Translations under genes and position numbers: made by a program
In this document: positions 17,313 through 26,967 of the stretch, piece after piece
Layout: the number at the start of each line of letters is the position of its first letter
Numbering within the stretch: position 1 is the first letter of the stretch
Origin: Candidatus Oscillochloris fontis
GTDB taxonomy: Bacteria; Chloroflexota; Chloroflexia; Chloroflexales; Chloroflexaceae
Assembly: GCF_004138135.1 (NCBI RefSeq)
Contig: NZ_RYFD01000001.1
Span: 124,001-188,000, forward strand
DNA length: 64,000 nt
Reading direction: 5' to 3'
The notes under the pieces: generated by a model
Database searches by the model: none
The model's input: the letters and a program-made list of their open reading frames with translations, nothing else
Told to the model about the DNA's origin: nothing

Positions 17313-18356
17313 ATGGATGAAGTCCTGCCCTTCCCGCTGCTGGCCTTGGTTGGTCAGCCAGAATTGAAGACTGCACTCATCCTGGGGTTGATCAACCCAC
17401 AGATTGGTGGGGTACTGATCAGTGGGCCATACGGAGTGGGCAAGACAACGTCGGTGCGCGGTTTGCTCGACATTATGCCGCGCCGTGAGCAGCAGTGGGC
17501 GGATGCCGAAGGCACAACCCATACTAGTTACGAGCCGATGCGGCTGATTGAGTTACCGCTCAATGCGCGGCTAGAAGATGTCGTCGGCGGCATCAATGAG
17601 CGGGTGGCGATTGAGCAGCAGCGGGTCATCCTCGACGAGGGTGTGTTGGCGTTGGCGCATCGCAACCTGCTCTATGTGGACGAGATCAACCTGCTCGATC
17701 CTGCCGTGGTAAAGGCGATCCTTGATGCGGCGGCCCAGGGGCGCACGTTGGTGCGGCGTGGCCCCATGACGCGCCTCTTCCCCAGCCAGTTCTTCCTGGT
17801 GGGTTCGATGAACCCCGAAGAGGGGCCGTTGCGTCCACAGATCCTCGACCGCTTTGGGCTGCGGGTCTGGGTGATGCCGTTAGAAGACCCCCAGGCGCGG
17901 CTGGAGGCGTACCGGCGCACGCGGCTCTTCCGCACTGATCCTTCGGCCTTCCGGCTGGCCTACGCTGCCCAGACGAGCGCTCTGGCTGAGGAGGTGGAGG
18001 CTGCGCGTGAGATTCTGCCCCATGTGGAGATCCCACCGCACCTCGAAGAGTTGGCGATGAACCTCGTGCAGACCCTCAAGGTGCCCTCGCAGCGCGCCGA
18101 AATCGCGTTGCTGGAGGCTGCTCGCGCGCGCGCAGCCGCCGATTTCCGCGACCGGGTGAGTGAAGAAGATGTGCGCCAGATTGCTCCATTGGCGCTGCGT
18201 CAACGCCATAGTCTCCAGATCGATCAGTATGTTTGTGGAAACGCCGATGAGTATAGTCAGATCAATGCCGCACTGGATGCTCTCATCACCCCAGCCCCAA
18301 CTAAGCCTCAGCGTTTGCGCAAGCGTAGCACCGTGCGCCAGATAGAGGATACCTAA
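17313..18356 (+). CDS. Magnesium-chelatase subunit I-like AAA ATPase
   Basis: The 347-residue ATPase has a Walker A loop GPYGVGKT, Walker B LLYVDEINLLD, and the chelatase-type sequence MNPEEGPLRPQILDRFGLRV. ChlI/BchI subunits drive insertion of Mg or Co into tetrapyrroles as hexamers with a D subunit. The Walker A differs from the usual GDRGTGKS of photosynthetic BchI, and no D or H subunit is nearby, so it may belong to a chelatase-like family with another job. It starts 3 bases after the DUF503 gene. Confidence 0.8.
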   Translation: MDEVLPFPLLALVGQPELKTALILGLINPQIGGVLISGPYGVGKTTSVRGLLDIMPRREQQWADAEGTTHTSYEPMRLIELPLNARLEDVVGGINERVAIEQQRVILDEGVLALAHRNLLYVDEINLLDPAVVKAILDAAAQGRTLVRRGPMTRLFPSQFFLVGSMNPEEGPLRPQILDRFGLRVWVMPLEDPQARLEAYRRTRLFRTDPSAFRLAYAAQTSALAEEVEAAREILPHVEIPPHLEELAMNLVQTLKVPSQRAEIALLEAARARAAADFRDRVSEEDVRQIAPLALRQRHSLQIDQYVCGNADEYSQINAALDALITPAPTKPQRLRKRSTVRQIEDT

Positions 18357-18367
18357 GGAGGTAGGCT

Positions 18368-20794
18368 GTGGCGAGTGGTAGTCTACCGCAGGTAGGATTT
18401 GAAAAACGTATCTTGATCGAATTTCCCGCCCTGCCCCAACGCGCTCAAGCCTACCTGATCGGTCTTTGGTCTACGGCACTGATCACCACGCTCATCACCG
18501 CATTGATCTATCCCCGTGCTGGCATCCACCTGATTGATATTCTCTCCACCCTGATCTTCGCTGGGATGCTCATGGGGGCCGATCTGCTCGCCTTCGATGT
18601 CAAGCAGGGGCGCAGTCTCGCGATCTCGATGGCGCTGCTGATTGCCGGGGTGACAGCACTGGGCTGGCCACTTATGCTCGCAGTGGTGCTGATTGGCACC
18701 ATTAGCGCTGGCATCGCCCGCGAGCGGGCCTGGTGGCAGATCAGCGCGATAATCGCCGTGCGTATGATCGGCATCCTGATCAGCAGTGGGATTGCCCTGC
18801 TCCACCTGGGAAGCGCCTTCTTTTCGGTAGGGGTGGGCCGTCTACCCTACACCACCATCACCTCACTGCTGGCACTCCTCTTTACTGGTGCGACCATCTA
18901 TGCGCTGGAACTTGCGGCTGAGGGCGGCTTTGCGATCTTTGCTGCTGGCAAAGACCCCCACGCGGTGTTACGCATTCGTAGCGATGAGGTGCGTTGGCAT
19001 GTCTTGATGCTGGCTCCGCTCGGTGGCCTGATGGCGACGCTCTGGGAGATCAGCGGCTTTGCCTTTATGCTCGGTATTGTGCCGGTGGTGGTCTTTCAGA
19101 TTGCGCTGGCCAACCAGGGCAAAATGCTCAACTATACCAGCGATATGCAGGCGTTGAGTGCCAAGTCTTCCGATCTCAATACCAAGCTTGAACATCTCCA
19201 GAGCCTCATGATGGCTCTGATCAGCACCCGCGATGTGCCGGTTATGCTCGAACTGCTCTGCCACCGCCTCGCGGTGTTGATGAATGCCTCTAACGGTTGG
19301 GTGGTGCTGATTGATGATCTGCAACGCCCGGTTCTGGTGGCGGCCCATAACCTGCCGGTGCCGATGGAGCGTGATGTCGCAATCCCCGTTCCCTTTCCGC
19401 AGAGCTATGAGGTGGTGTTGGCACGCCAACGGGTGATGATGTTCACCGATCAGTATACCCAGACTTTGGCACCGCTCCCCGCGCTAACCCAAAATGTCTA
19501 CTGGAATGCGCTGGTCTGTATTCCGCTGGTTGAAGAACAACGGGTCATGGGGGCGATCTGCCTCACCTTCCCCGAAGCGCGGAGCCTCTTGGATGGTGAG
19601 CAGCGCATTCTGATGACTTTCGCACGTCAAGCGGCGATGGTGATCCAGAATGCGCAACTCTTCCGCCGCGTGCAGGAGTCGCAGGCCGAGCTGATTCAAT
19701 CCTCTAAACTGGCTGCGCTAGGCACCTTTGCGGCGGGCATTGCCCACGAGTTTAACAACCTGCTCGGCGGGATGCTGGGCTACGCCCAACTTGGTCTCTC
19801 AAGCCCCGATGACACGACCAAGAATGAGTCGCTCAAGGTGGTGGTGGATACCTGTAAGCGCGGTAAGAGCATCACTGGTAGCCTACTTACCTTTGCACGC
19901 CGGGGTGAGCCGCGCCGCGAGATGGCCGATCTCTCCGATGCGGTGCGCGGTACCGTCACGCTGATGGAGATTGAACTCCGCAAACACCAGATCAAGCTTG
20001 TGCAGGAGATTGACCCGGTGCCGCTCACGATTTGTGATCCGGGGCAGATCTCGCAGGTGGTACTCAACTTCCTCACCAACGCCCGCGACGCGATGAAGCC
20101 TGATGGCGGAACGCTGACGGTGCGGATGAGTAGCGATGCGCAGCGGATCACTCTGACGATCTCCGACACTGGCTGCGGTATTCCCGATGCCATCCGCGAC
20201 AAGATCTTCGAGCCATTTGTGACCACCAAGGGTGCGCTAGGGGGCAGCGCCACTCCCGGTACCGGGCTGGGGCTGGCGGTCTCGTATGGAATTGTGCAGA
20301 GCCACGGTGGGACATTGGAGGTGGAGAGCAACCCCGGCGAAGGTACGACGATGATCATGCGTCTGCCGATCACCGCCAATGCCGCCGACCTACCCGACGC
20401 GCCGCCGGTGGTCGAGGTTCCCAACCTCAATCTGCTTGTCGTTGATGATGATCTGCGCATCGCGCAGTCGCTCCAGGTCTTGTTGGAGCGGATCGGGCAC
20501 AGCGTGACCATCTACAACAATGCGCTGAGTGCGTTCGATGCCTACAAGGTACGCAACTTTGATCTGGTGTTGAGTGATCTGGCCATGCCGGGAATGAATG
20601 GGATTGAGTTGTTACGGCAATTGCGCGACTACAACCCCCAGGTGCGGGTGTTGCTCTTCACGGGGCAGGCGCTCCCCAACCTGATCGAGGAGGCGCGGCG
20701 GGCCGGGGCGGTGGGGGTGTTGCGCAAGCCCTTCGAGTTGAAGGAGGTGCTGGATGCGATCCAGCAGGCGTATATAAAAGAGAGTAGGCAGTAG
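18368..20794 (+). CDS. Hybrid sensor histidine kinase with GAF and receiver domains
   Basis: The 808-residue protein begins with about seven membrane helices (residues about 25-245). A short coiled coil, a GAF domain (about 280-430), a HisKA helix with the phospho-accepting His in GIAHEFNNLLGG, an HATPase domain and a C-terminal receiver (LLVVDDDLRIAQ; acceptor Asp in LVLSDLAMPGMNG) follow. It starts with GTG, supported by AAGGAGG 6 bases upstream. The order kinase-receiver in one chain suggests a phosphorelay to an outside partner. The signal is unknown. It follows the chelatase-like gene by 11 bases. Confidence 0.9.
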   Translation: MASGSLPQVGFEKRILIEFPALPQRAQAYLIGLWSTALITTLITALIYPRAGIHLIDILSTLIFAGMLMGADLLAFDVKQGRSLAISMALLIAGVTALGWPLMLAVVLIGTISAGIARERAWWQISAIIAVRMIGILISSGIALLHLGSAFFSVGVGRLPYTTITSLLALLFTGATIYALELAAEGGFAIFAAGKDPHAVLRIRSDEVRWHVLMLAPLGGLMATLWEISGFAFMLGIVPVVVFQIALANQGKMLNYTSDMQALSAKSSDLNTKLEHLQSLMMALISTRDVPVMLELLCHRLAVLMNASNGWVVLIDDLQRPVLVAAHNLPVPMERDVAIPVPFPQSYEVVLARQRVMMFTDQYTQTLAPLPALTQNVYWNALVCIPLVEEQRVMGAICLTFPEARSLLDGEQRILMTFARQAAMVIQNAQLFRRVQESQAELIQSSKLAALGTFAAGIAHEFNNLLGGMLGYAQLGLSSPDDTTKNESLKVVVDTCKRGKSITGSLLTFARRGEPRREMADLSDAVRGTVTLMEIELRKHQIKLVQEIDPVPLTICDPGQISQVVLNFLTNARDAMKPDGGTLTVRMSSDAQRITLTISDTGCGIPDAIRDKIFEPFVTTKGALGGSATPGTGLGLAVSYGIVQSHGGTLEVESNPGEGTTMIMRLPITANAADLPDAPPVVEVPNLNLLVVDDDLRIAQSLQVLLERIGHSVTIYNNALSAFDAYKVRNFDLVLSDLAMPGMNGIELLRQLRDYNPQVRVLLFTGQALPNLIEEARRAGAVGVLRKPFELKEVLDAIQQAYIKESRQ

Positions 20795-20824
20795 AGCAGA
20801 AGAAACGTGGTATTGCGAGATTAG

Positions 20825-21037
20825 CTATTTCAGCTCTGGCATCTCTACCGGATCTTCACGCGGCTCACACACTCCACAAAAGAGCGCTTTGGCCGTCACC
20901 ACCGCCTTGTGAACCCCCTTGGTATCCTGGTAGAGCGCGACAATATGCGGCATCTCCTGGGCATGTTCGCGGCAGACGGCACGCCCACAGAAGATGCAGG
21001 TGCCATGGGCGGGGCGATCACAGTGCCAACAGTTCAT
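20825..21037 (-). CDS. Small zinc-ribbon-like protein
   Basis: The 70-residue product is rich in paired Cys/His: CWHC, CIFC, CREH and FCGVC, spaced as in treble-clef or B-box-like zinc fingers. I do not recognise a specific family. It is 12 bases after rsmA on the same strand and is probably co-transcribed with it. Confidence 0.7.
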   Translation of the reverse strand: MNCWHCDRPAHGTCIFCGRAVCREHAQEMPHIVALYQDTKGVHKAVVTAKALFCGVCEPREDPVEMPELK

Positions 21038-21049
21038 GGGGTGTTCCTT

Positions 21050-21907
21050 TCAATGCGGGAGAGCTTGGTAGATCGCCGCCCACTCGGCGAGGGTGAGCGT
21101 TTCGGCGCGCCGCATCGGATCAATCCCCACCTGATGCAGCACGGCCACGACCACATCGCGGGGCATGCCGCCACCGATAGCCGCCAACCCACCGGGGAGG
21201 GCGTTGCCCAACTGCTTGCGCGGCTGGAGAAACCCGGCCTTGATGATGCGGAAGAGCGCGGCTACATCATCCACCGCGACGGCAAGTTGGGGGCGGCGGC
21301 GCATCCGCAGGATGGCCGAGTCCACTGCTGGGGCGGGGTGGAAGCTGCTGGCGGGGACGCGGGCGATGATCTCTGGCTCGGTATAGATCTGGACGGCGTG
21401 GGCCAGCACACTCAGATCGCCCGGTTGGGCACAGATGCGCTCGGCCACTTCCCACTGAACCAGCACCACGATCAGATCGGGGGCGGGTTGGCCCTCCAGA
21501 AAGTGGCGCAACACCGGCGCGGTGATCGCGTAGGGCAGATTGGCCACGAGCTTGTAGGGGGGCACCAGATCATCCAGGATGGTGGCGGGCGGAGTACGCA
21601 ACACATCGGCCTGGATGATCCGCAGTGGCGCGGTGGGGAACTCCTCGTGCAGCCGGGCGGCGAGGCGGCGATCCAACTCCACCGCCACGACCTGGTGGGC
21701 CACGCGCACCAACTCCCAGGTCAGCACGCCCAAGCCGGGGCCAACCTCAACCACCAGATCATCCGGGGTGAGTTCGGCGGCCTGCACAATCGCATCAAGT
21801 GCCAGCGGGTCAATCAAGAAGTTCTGGCCCATGCCACGGGTGGGGCGCAGATCGAGTGCCCGTAGCGCGGCGCGTACACGTTGGGGGATGAGATAGGGGT
21901 TCTCCAC
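21050..21907 (-). CDS. rsmA: 16S rRNA dimethyladenosine transferase (KsgA)
   Basis: The 285-residue enzyme dimethylates two adjacent adenines near the 3' end of 16S rRNA during 30S assembly. Motifs: GQNFLIDPLALDAIV, the SAM site VVEVGPGLGVLTWEL, acidic VAVELDRRL, and the catalytic NLPY box (ANLPYAITAPVLRHF). It starts 8 bases after the kinase gene stop, so the kinase, rsmA and the zinc protein seem to form one transcript. Confidence 0.96.
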   Translation of the reverse strand: MENPYLIPQRVRAALRALDLRPTRGMGQNFLIDPLALDAIVQAAELTPDDLVVEVGPGLGVLTWELVRVAHQVVAVELDRRLAARLHEEFPTAPLRIIQADVLRTPPATILDDLVPPYKLVANLPYAITAPVLRHFLEGQPAPDLIVVLVQWEVAERICAQPGDLSVLAHAVQIYTEPEIIARVPASSFHPAPAVDSAILRMRRRPQLAVAVDDVAALFRIIKAGFLQPRKQLGNALPGGLAAIGGGMPRDVVVAVLHQVGIDPMRRAETLTLAEWAAIYQALPH

Positions 21908-21915
21908 GCTGCTCC

Positions 21916-23706
21916 CTATTCAATCGGGACGATGATCGTCACTTTGGTACCCTTACCTAGCGCCGATTCCATCTCGGCTTGGCCACCGACGAGGCGCGCC
22001 CGTTCATCAATGTTGAGCAGGCCGAAGGAGCCGCGCTTCTCGTAAGAACGCAGCACCGCCGCCTTATCAAAGCCCGCGCCATCGTCCTGCACCACCGCAT
22101 GCAGCATCTTCCCATTACGGTGCAGCCGTACCCAGATATGCTTGGCCTTGGCGTGCTTGAGGGCATTGTTGACCGCTTCCTGGATAATATTGAAGAGCGT
22201 GCCTTCGGTCTTCGTATCCAGGGTGACCCCAGCGATCTGCTCAGCCTCAAGAATAATCTCGGTACCGGCATTATTGCCCTTGAAGCGCTCTAAATACTGT
22301 TCGAGCGTCACCTTCAGCCCCTGGGTCTCAAGCACCAACGGGCGCAGTTCAAAGAGCATGGTACGGACTTCGTAGGTGGTACGTTTGGCCAGCGCACTAA
22401 GCTTATCCAACTCATCAACCACGCGCTTGGGATCACGATCAAGCAGCTTCTTGATAAACTCAATATTCATCGTGATCGCGGCGATAGACTGCGCCGGGCC
22501 ATCGTGCAGGTCGCGGGCGAGTTGATGGCGCACCTCTTCTTCCTTGGAGAGTAGTTTGGTGCGCTCCTCCTTCAGATCGAAGATGAGTTGGGCATTATGC
22601 AGGGCGATGATCGCATAGCGCGCCAGTGCGGTGAGCATATCGTTCTGCTCGCCGGTAAAGGCGGCGGCGCGATCTGTTCCAACCACCATCAGGCCATAGG
22701 TGCGCATCGCCGCTTGCAAGGGGATGATACAGGCCGAACGGCACGCCCGCAATGCCTCAAAGAGTTGCAGATCTGGTTGGTCAGCAATGGCAACCATCTT
22801 AGAATCCCCAGAGCGCAACACCTCAGCCAAGCCCCCCTGCGCAACCGTCATTTTACGTGCCTGATCGGCAACTCCAAGTGACTGACTCGCGGCGACATAG
22901 AGCTCGTTCTCTTCGCCGGAGGAGAGCAAGACAAAGCCACACGTATAGGGCACCAAGCGGCGACTCTCGCGCAACGCCGACTCGAGCACATTGCGGTAGT
23001 CCATCGTGGTGGAGAGGGCGTAGGCCACCTCATAGAGCGAGCGCATCTGGTCGCGGTAGGCGCGGGCCTGGATCAACGCCTGTTCGGATTGATGTTGGGC
23101 TTCAAGCACACTCTGGCGATTATTCTCACTCCAACGCTCAGCGAGCGCACTCGTCATCCATGGCAAGAGACTCAAGGTCAGGCTACGCAGCGCCAAGGCC
23201 ACAAACTCAATATTCTGTACCGAACTCTCGCTGATCAAATAGCGCCAGCCGACAAAGGCCATGGAGTAGAAGAGCGCCGCCGCAATCCCAGAGACGAGGC
23301 CGATGATCGCCGGTTGGCGGATTGCCGCATTGATCAGCGGCAGCAGGTAGAGCGGAAAGAAGATCGCATGATCATCCCCGCCAAAGAAGGCCATAAGCGA
23401 GATAAAGCCAATATCAATCAGATAGGCAAAACTGAGCAGTTGCGCCACATTAGGGACAAAGAGCGCCACCGTCGCCAGCAAACTGAAGATGGTATAGGCC
23501 CACAGGATGACCACGAGGGGCTGGCTCTGCAAACTCAGTGGCCAGATGGGGGTTTGGGTGATAAAGAGGGTCACCCCCATGAGGAGCAGAATCGTCACCC
23601 AACGTGCGAGGGTATAGAATCGCTCACCGCCGAGTAATTTCCAGCGGTCGGAACTGGTGCTCGGCGCGTTGGAAGTTGATGTTGCTGTCGTTGTGCTTGC
23701 TTTCAC
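21916..23706 (-). CDS. Sensor histidine kinase, NarL/HisKA_3 type
   Basis: The 596-residue protein has about six N-terminal membrane helices, a coiled coil, a GAF domain (residues about 235-385), a HisKA_3 dimerisation helix with the His in ARDLHDGPAQSIAAI, and a HATPase domain (DDGAGFDKAAV, GSFGLLNIDERARLVGG). Kinases of this class signal to LuxR-type response regulators, but none is encoded nearby. The N-terminus is Ser/Thr-rich and low in complexity. Confidence 0.9.
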   Translation of the reverse strand: MKASTTTATSTSNAPSTSSDRWKLLGGERFYTLARWVTILLLMGVTLFITQTPIWPLSLQSQPLVVILWAYTIFSLLATVALFVPNVAQLLSFAYLIDIGFISLMAFFGGDDHAIFFPLYLLPLINAAIRQPAIIGLVSGIAAALFYSMAFVGWRYLISESSVQNIEFVALALRSLTLSLLPWMTSALAERWSENNRQSVLEAQHQSEQALIQARAYRDQMRSLYEVAYALSTTMDYRNVLESALRESRRLVPYTCGFVLLSSGEENELYVAASQSLGVADQARKMTVAQGGLAEVLRSGDSKMVAIADQPDLQLFEALRACRSACIIPLQAAMRTYGLMVVGTDRAAAFTGEQNDMLTALARYAIIALHNAQLIFDLKEERTKLLSKEEEVRHQLARDLHDGPAQSIAAITMNIEFIKKLLDRDPKRVVDELDKLSALAKRTTYEVRTMLFELRPLVLETQGLKVTLEQYLERFKGNNAGTEIILEAEQIAGVTLDTKTEGTLFNIIQEAVNNALKHAKAKHIWVRLHRNGKMLHAVVQDDGAGFDKAAVLRSYEKRGSFGLLNIDERARLVGGQAEMESALGKGTKVTIIVPIE

Positions 23707-23774
23707 TCACACACCTCGCACAAGGGGGAGGGGTGCCAGATCGTAACACCCCCCTCCAAATTCCAGATTAGCCT

Positions 23775-23789
23775 AGCTTCCCGGAAGCT
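23775..23789. repeat. Repeat family G, single arm
   Basis: AGCTTCCCGGAAGCT, itself nearly palindromic, sits 7 bases beyond the mdh stop. Paired copies of this 15-mer form hairpins at 29158-29186 and 58062-58094. Confidence 0.6.
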
Positions 23790-23795
23790 GCGTAT

Positions 23796-24818
<1,023 letters not shown>

Positions 24819-24830
24819 CTACGCCGCATA

Positions 24831-24894
24831 GGGCATGTACAAAGTCACCTCCGGTGGGGGTTCGGGGGCGTAGCCCCAAGAATTTTGCCCATGC
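24831..24894. mobile_element. Repeat family A, copy 2 (64-bp internal deletion form)
   Basis: Both outer ends are present: GGGCATGTACAAAGTC on the left and TTTTGCCCATGC on the right. Only parts of the two outer hairpins remain between them, and the long central hairpin is missing. This is what an internally deleted element would look like. It lies between mdh and rluD. Confidence 0.75.
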
Positions 24895-24898
24895 GCTG

Positions 24899-25828
24899 CT
24901 ACGCCGTCCTTATAGCCCGCAACTTCACCAACACCGCCTGAAGATCTTCGGGGAGGGGCGAGGCGAACTCACGCCAACTACCATCCAAGAGATTGAAGCC
25001 GAGCAAGTGGGCGTGCAGAAATTGGCGTTCGAGGCCGAAGGTGGGGCGACCCTTGCGGGCACCATAGAGCGGATCGCCGATAATCGGGCGGCCCAGGTGT
25101 TGCAGATGAACCCGGATCTGATGCGTGCGCCCGGTTTCGAGGCGCAACTCCAGCAGCGTATAGTTACCGAATTCCTCACACACCCGGTAGTGGGTACGTG
25201 CCTCGCGGCCAGTGGGCGTTACCGCCATGCGCAGGCGGTCGTGGGGATGCCGACCAACCGGCGCATCAATCAGCCCCTCGGCTTGCTTAAAGCGGCCCTC
25301 TGCCACCGCGAGATAGATCTTGCGCATCTGGCGTGCGTGTTGCAGCGTGGTCAGATGGCGCAACGCTTGGTCGTGGCGTGCCACCACCAACAAGCCGGAG
25401 GTACCCGCATCAAGGCGATGCACAATCCCTGGGCGCAGGTCGCCTCCGACCTCCATGGTGGGGTAGCGCGCCAGCAGCGCATTCACCAACGTGCCGTTGG
25501 GGTGGCCAGGTGCCGGATGCACCACCATCCCGGCGGGTTTCTCGACCACCACGAGATCGGCATCTTCATACACCACATGTAGTGGGATGGCTTCGGGTAG
25601 TAGCGCGATGGGCTGGGCGGGTGGTACCGTCACCGTCACCTGATCGCCATGGCGCAGCGGGTAACTAGAGCGCACCGGCTGCGCATTCACCACCACATGA
25701 CCATCTACGATGAGGTGTTGCACAAACGAGCGCGAGAGGTTGGGCAGTGCTTGGGCCACAAAGCGGTCGAGGCGTTCGCCAACCGCCGGGGCTTCTACCA
25801 GCAACGAGTAGGTATGCAACTCAGACAC
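24899..25828 (-). CDS. rluD: 23S rRNA pseudouridine synthase, RluD family
   Basis: The protein has an S4 RNA-binding domain (ERLDRFVAQALPNLSRSFVQHLI) and a pseudouridine synthase domain with the catalytic Asp in GIVHRLDAGTSGLLVVA and the motif GRTHQIRVHLQHLGRPIIGD. It modifies uridines in the large-subunit rRNA. The frame is open to a TTG at 25843 that overlaps the lspA stop. The GTG at 25828 is preferred because GAGGTGG is 6 bases upstream. Translation is probably coupled to the preceding lspA. Confidence 0.93.
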   Translation of the reverse strand: MSELHTYSLLVEAPAVGERLDRFVAQALPNLSRSFVQHLIVDGHVVVNAQPVRSSYPLRHGDQVTVTVPPAQPIALLPEAIPLHVVYEDADLVVVEKPAGMVVHPAPGHPNGTLVNALLARYPTMEVGGDLRPGIVHRLDAGTSGLLVVARHDQALRHLTTLQHARQMRKIYLAVAEGRFKQAEGLIDAPVGRHPHDRLRMAVTPTGREARTHYRVCEEFGNYTLLELRLETGRTHQIRVHLQHLGRPIIGDPLYGARKGRPTFGLERQFLHAHLLGFNLLDGSWREFASPLPEDLQAVLVKLRAIRTA

Positions 25829-25839
25829 GGGGAGCCACC

Positions 25840-26397
25840 TCAATCCACATCATGGCTGAGCAGATCTTGGAGCAAGCCATCATCGCGGGGGGGCATGGGC
25901 GAAGCGGGTGGCTCACCAACAATGATCAGGTACCCGGTCAGGGCAAGCACCCCCAGCACAATTGCGCTATCGGCCACATTAAAGACCGGCCACCAACCAA
26001 CGCTCATAAAATCCACCACCCACCCCAACCGCACGCGGTCAATAATATTGCCCACGGCCCCACCCAAAATCAGGCCCATAGCCAACTGCACCCAGGGCAC
26101 CTGATTGGGCAAGTAGGCGTGGTAGGCATAGAGCGCAGCTAGAGTAATGACGATGGAGGTGAAGAGGAAGAAGAGCGGAATCTGCCGAAAGAGGCCAAAC
26201 GCCACCCCTGTATTCTGCGAATAGACCAGATTGAGCCAGGAGGGGCCGAGCGTGATCCGGCGCGTAAACGGTTCTGGCCCTAAGGTCGCTACGATCATCA
26301 TCTTGGTCAGTTGATCACACACGATCACGAAGAGCGCCAGTACCAACGGAATGGCCCAGCGGAGCGGCAAAACTGGTGGTGAAATCGAACCTTTCAC
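25840..26397 (-). CDS. lspA: Lipoprotein signal peptidase, second tandem copy
   Basis: The 185-residue membrane protein has four hydrophobic helices and the two LspA active-site boxes: GNIIDRVRLGWVVDF and FNVADSAI, each with a catalytic Asp, plus NTGVAFGLF. It cleaves the signal peptide of prolipoproteins after lipid attachment. It overlaps the stop of the upstream lspA by 4 bases. The two proteins share layout but differ through most of their length, so this is an old duplication or a functional split. Confidence 0.93.
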   Translation of the reverse strand: MKGSISPPVLPLRWAIPLVLALFVIVCDQLTKMMIVATLGPEPFTRRITLGPSWLNLVYSQNTGVAFGLFRQIPLFFLFTSIVITLAALYAYHAYLPNQVPWVQLAMGLILGGAVGNIIDRVRLGWVVDFMSVGWWPVFNVADSAIVLGVLALTGYLIIVGEPPASPMPPRDDGLLQDLLSHDVD

Positions 26398-26906
26398 TGC
26401 AAAACCATTGTCCGATCATCGCCCTGTTGCGCAAGTTCTTCGCGAATAAACTGAATAATCAGCAGGAATGCACCCACGGAGATTGCACAATCAGCTAGAT
26501 TGAAGATTGGAAACCAGCCGATCTGAATAAAATCAACCACGTACCCGATACGTACTCGATCTATTAAGTTACCAAACGCCCCACCCATGATCAAACCCAT
26601 GATCAACTGGACAAAGAAGCTCTGGTTGGGTAACTGGGTACGGTAAAAATAGATCGCAGCAGCAATGATTAACAATGAAGTAAAAGTAAGAAACTGTGGC
26701 ACATCCTGAAAAAGACTAAATGCTACCCCAGTATTTTGTGAATAAGCAATCCGCGCTGCATCACCAACCACTGGAATAAAGCGGGTCATCGTTGCTGGGC
26801 CGAGCGCCTGTACGACCCACACTTTACTGACCTGGTCGGCAATAATAACACCAGTGGCGATCAGTGTTGGAACTGACCAGACACGATGACCCAGATTCAT
26901 GCGCAT
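26394..26906 (-). CDS. lspA: Lipoprotein signal peptidase, first tandem copy
   Basis: The 170-residue protein has the same four-helix layout with NTGVAFSLF, GNLIDRVRIGYVVDF and FNLADCAI, so both catalytic Asp residues are intact. It is the first gene of lspA-lspA-rluD, with ATGA-type overlaps that imply translational coupling. Its DNA is less GC-rich than that of its neighbour. Confidence 0.93.
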   Translation of the reverse strand: MRMNLGHRVWSVPTLIATGVIIADQVSKVWVVQALGPATMTRFIPVVGDAARIAYSQNTGVAFSLFQDVPQFLTFTSLLIIAAAIYFYRTQLPNQSFFVQLIMGLIMGGAFGNLIDRVRIGYVVDFIQIGWFPIFNLADCAISVGAFLLIIQFIREELAQQGDDRTMVLQ

Positions 26907-26953
26907 ATTCCCCTTAGATGGTTGTTGTACTCCAATACGCCACCGATTGCTGC

Positions 26954-26962
26954 ATTATACCA
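26954..26962 (-). promoter_or_regulatory. Extended -10 promoter of the lspA-lspA-rluD operon
   Basis: On the minus strand TGGTATAAT matches an extended -10, placing the transcript start near 26947, about 40 bases before the first lspA ATG. A good -35 is not seen. It lies directly after the end of the GAF kinase gene. Confidence 0.6.
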
Positions 26963-26967
26963 TTCAG

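Noticed and set aside
17313-18356. Naming the chelatase-like ATPase as bchI and calling the organism phototrophic
   Set aside because: The Walker A loop differs from photosynthetic BchI and no other pigment gene is in the window.
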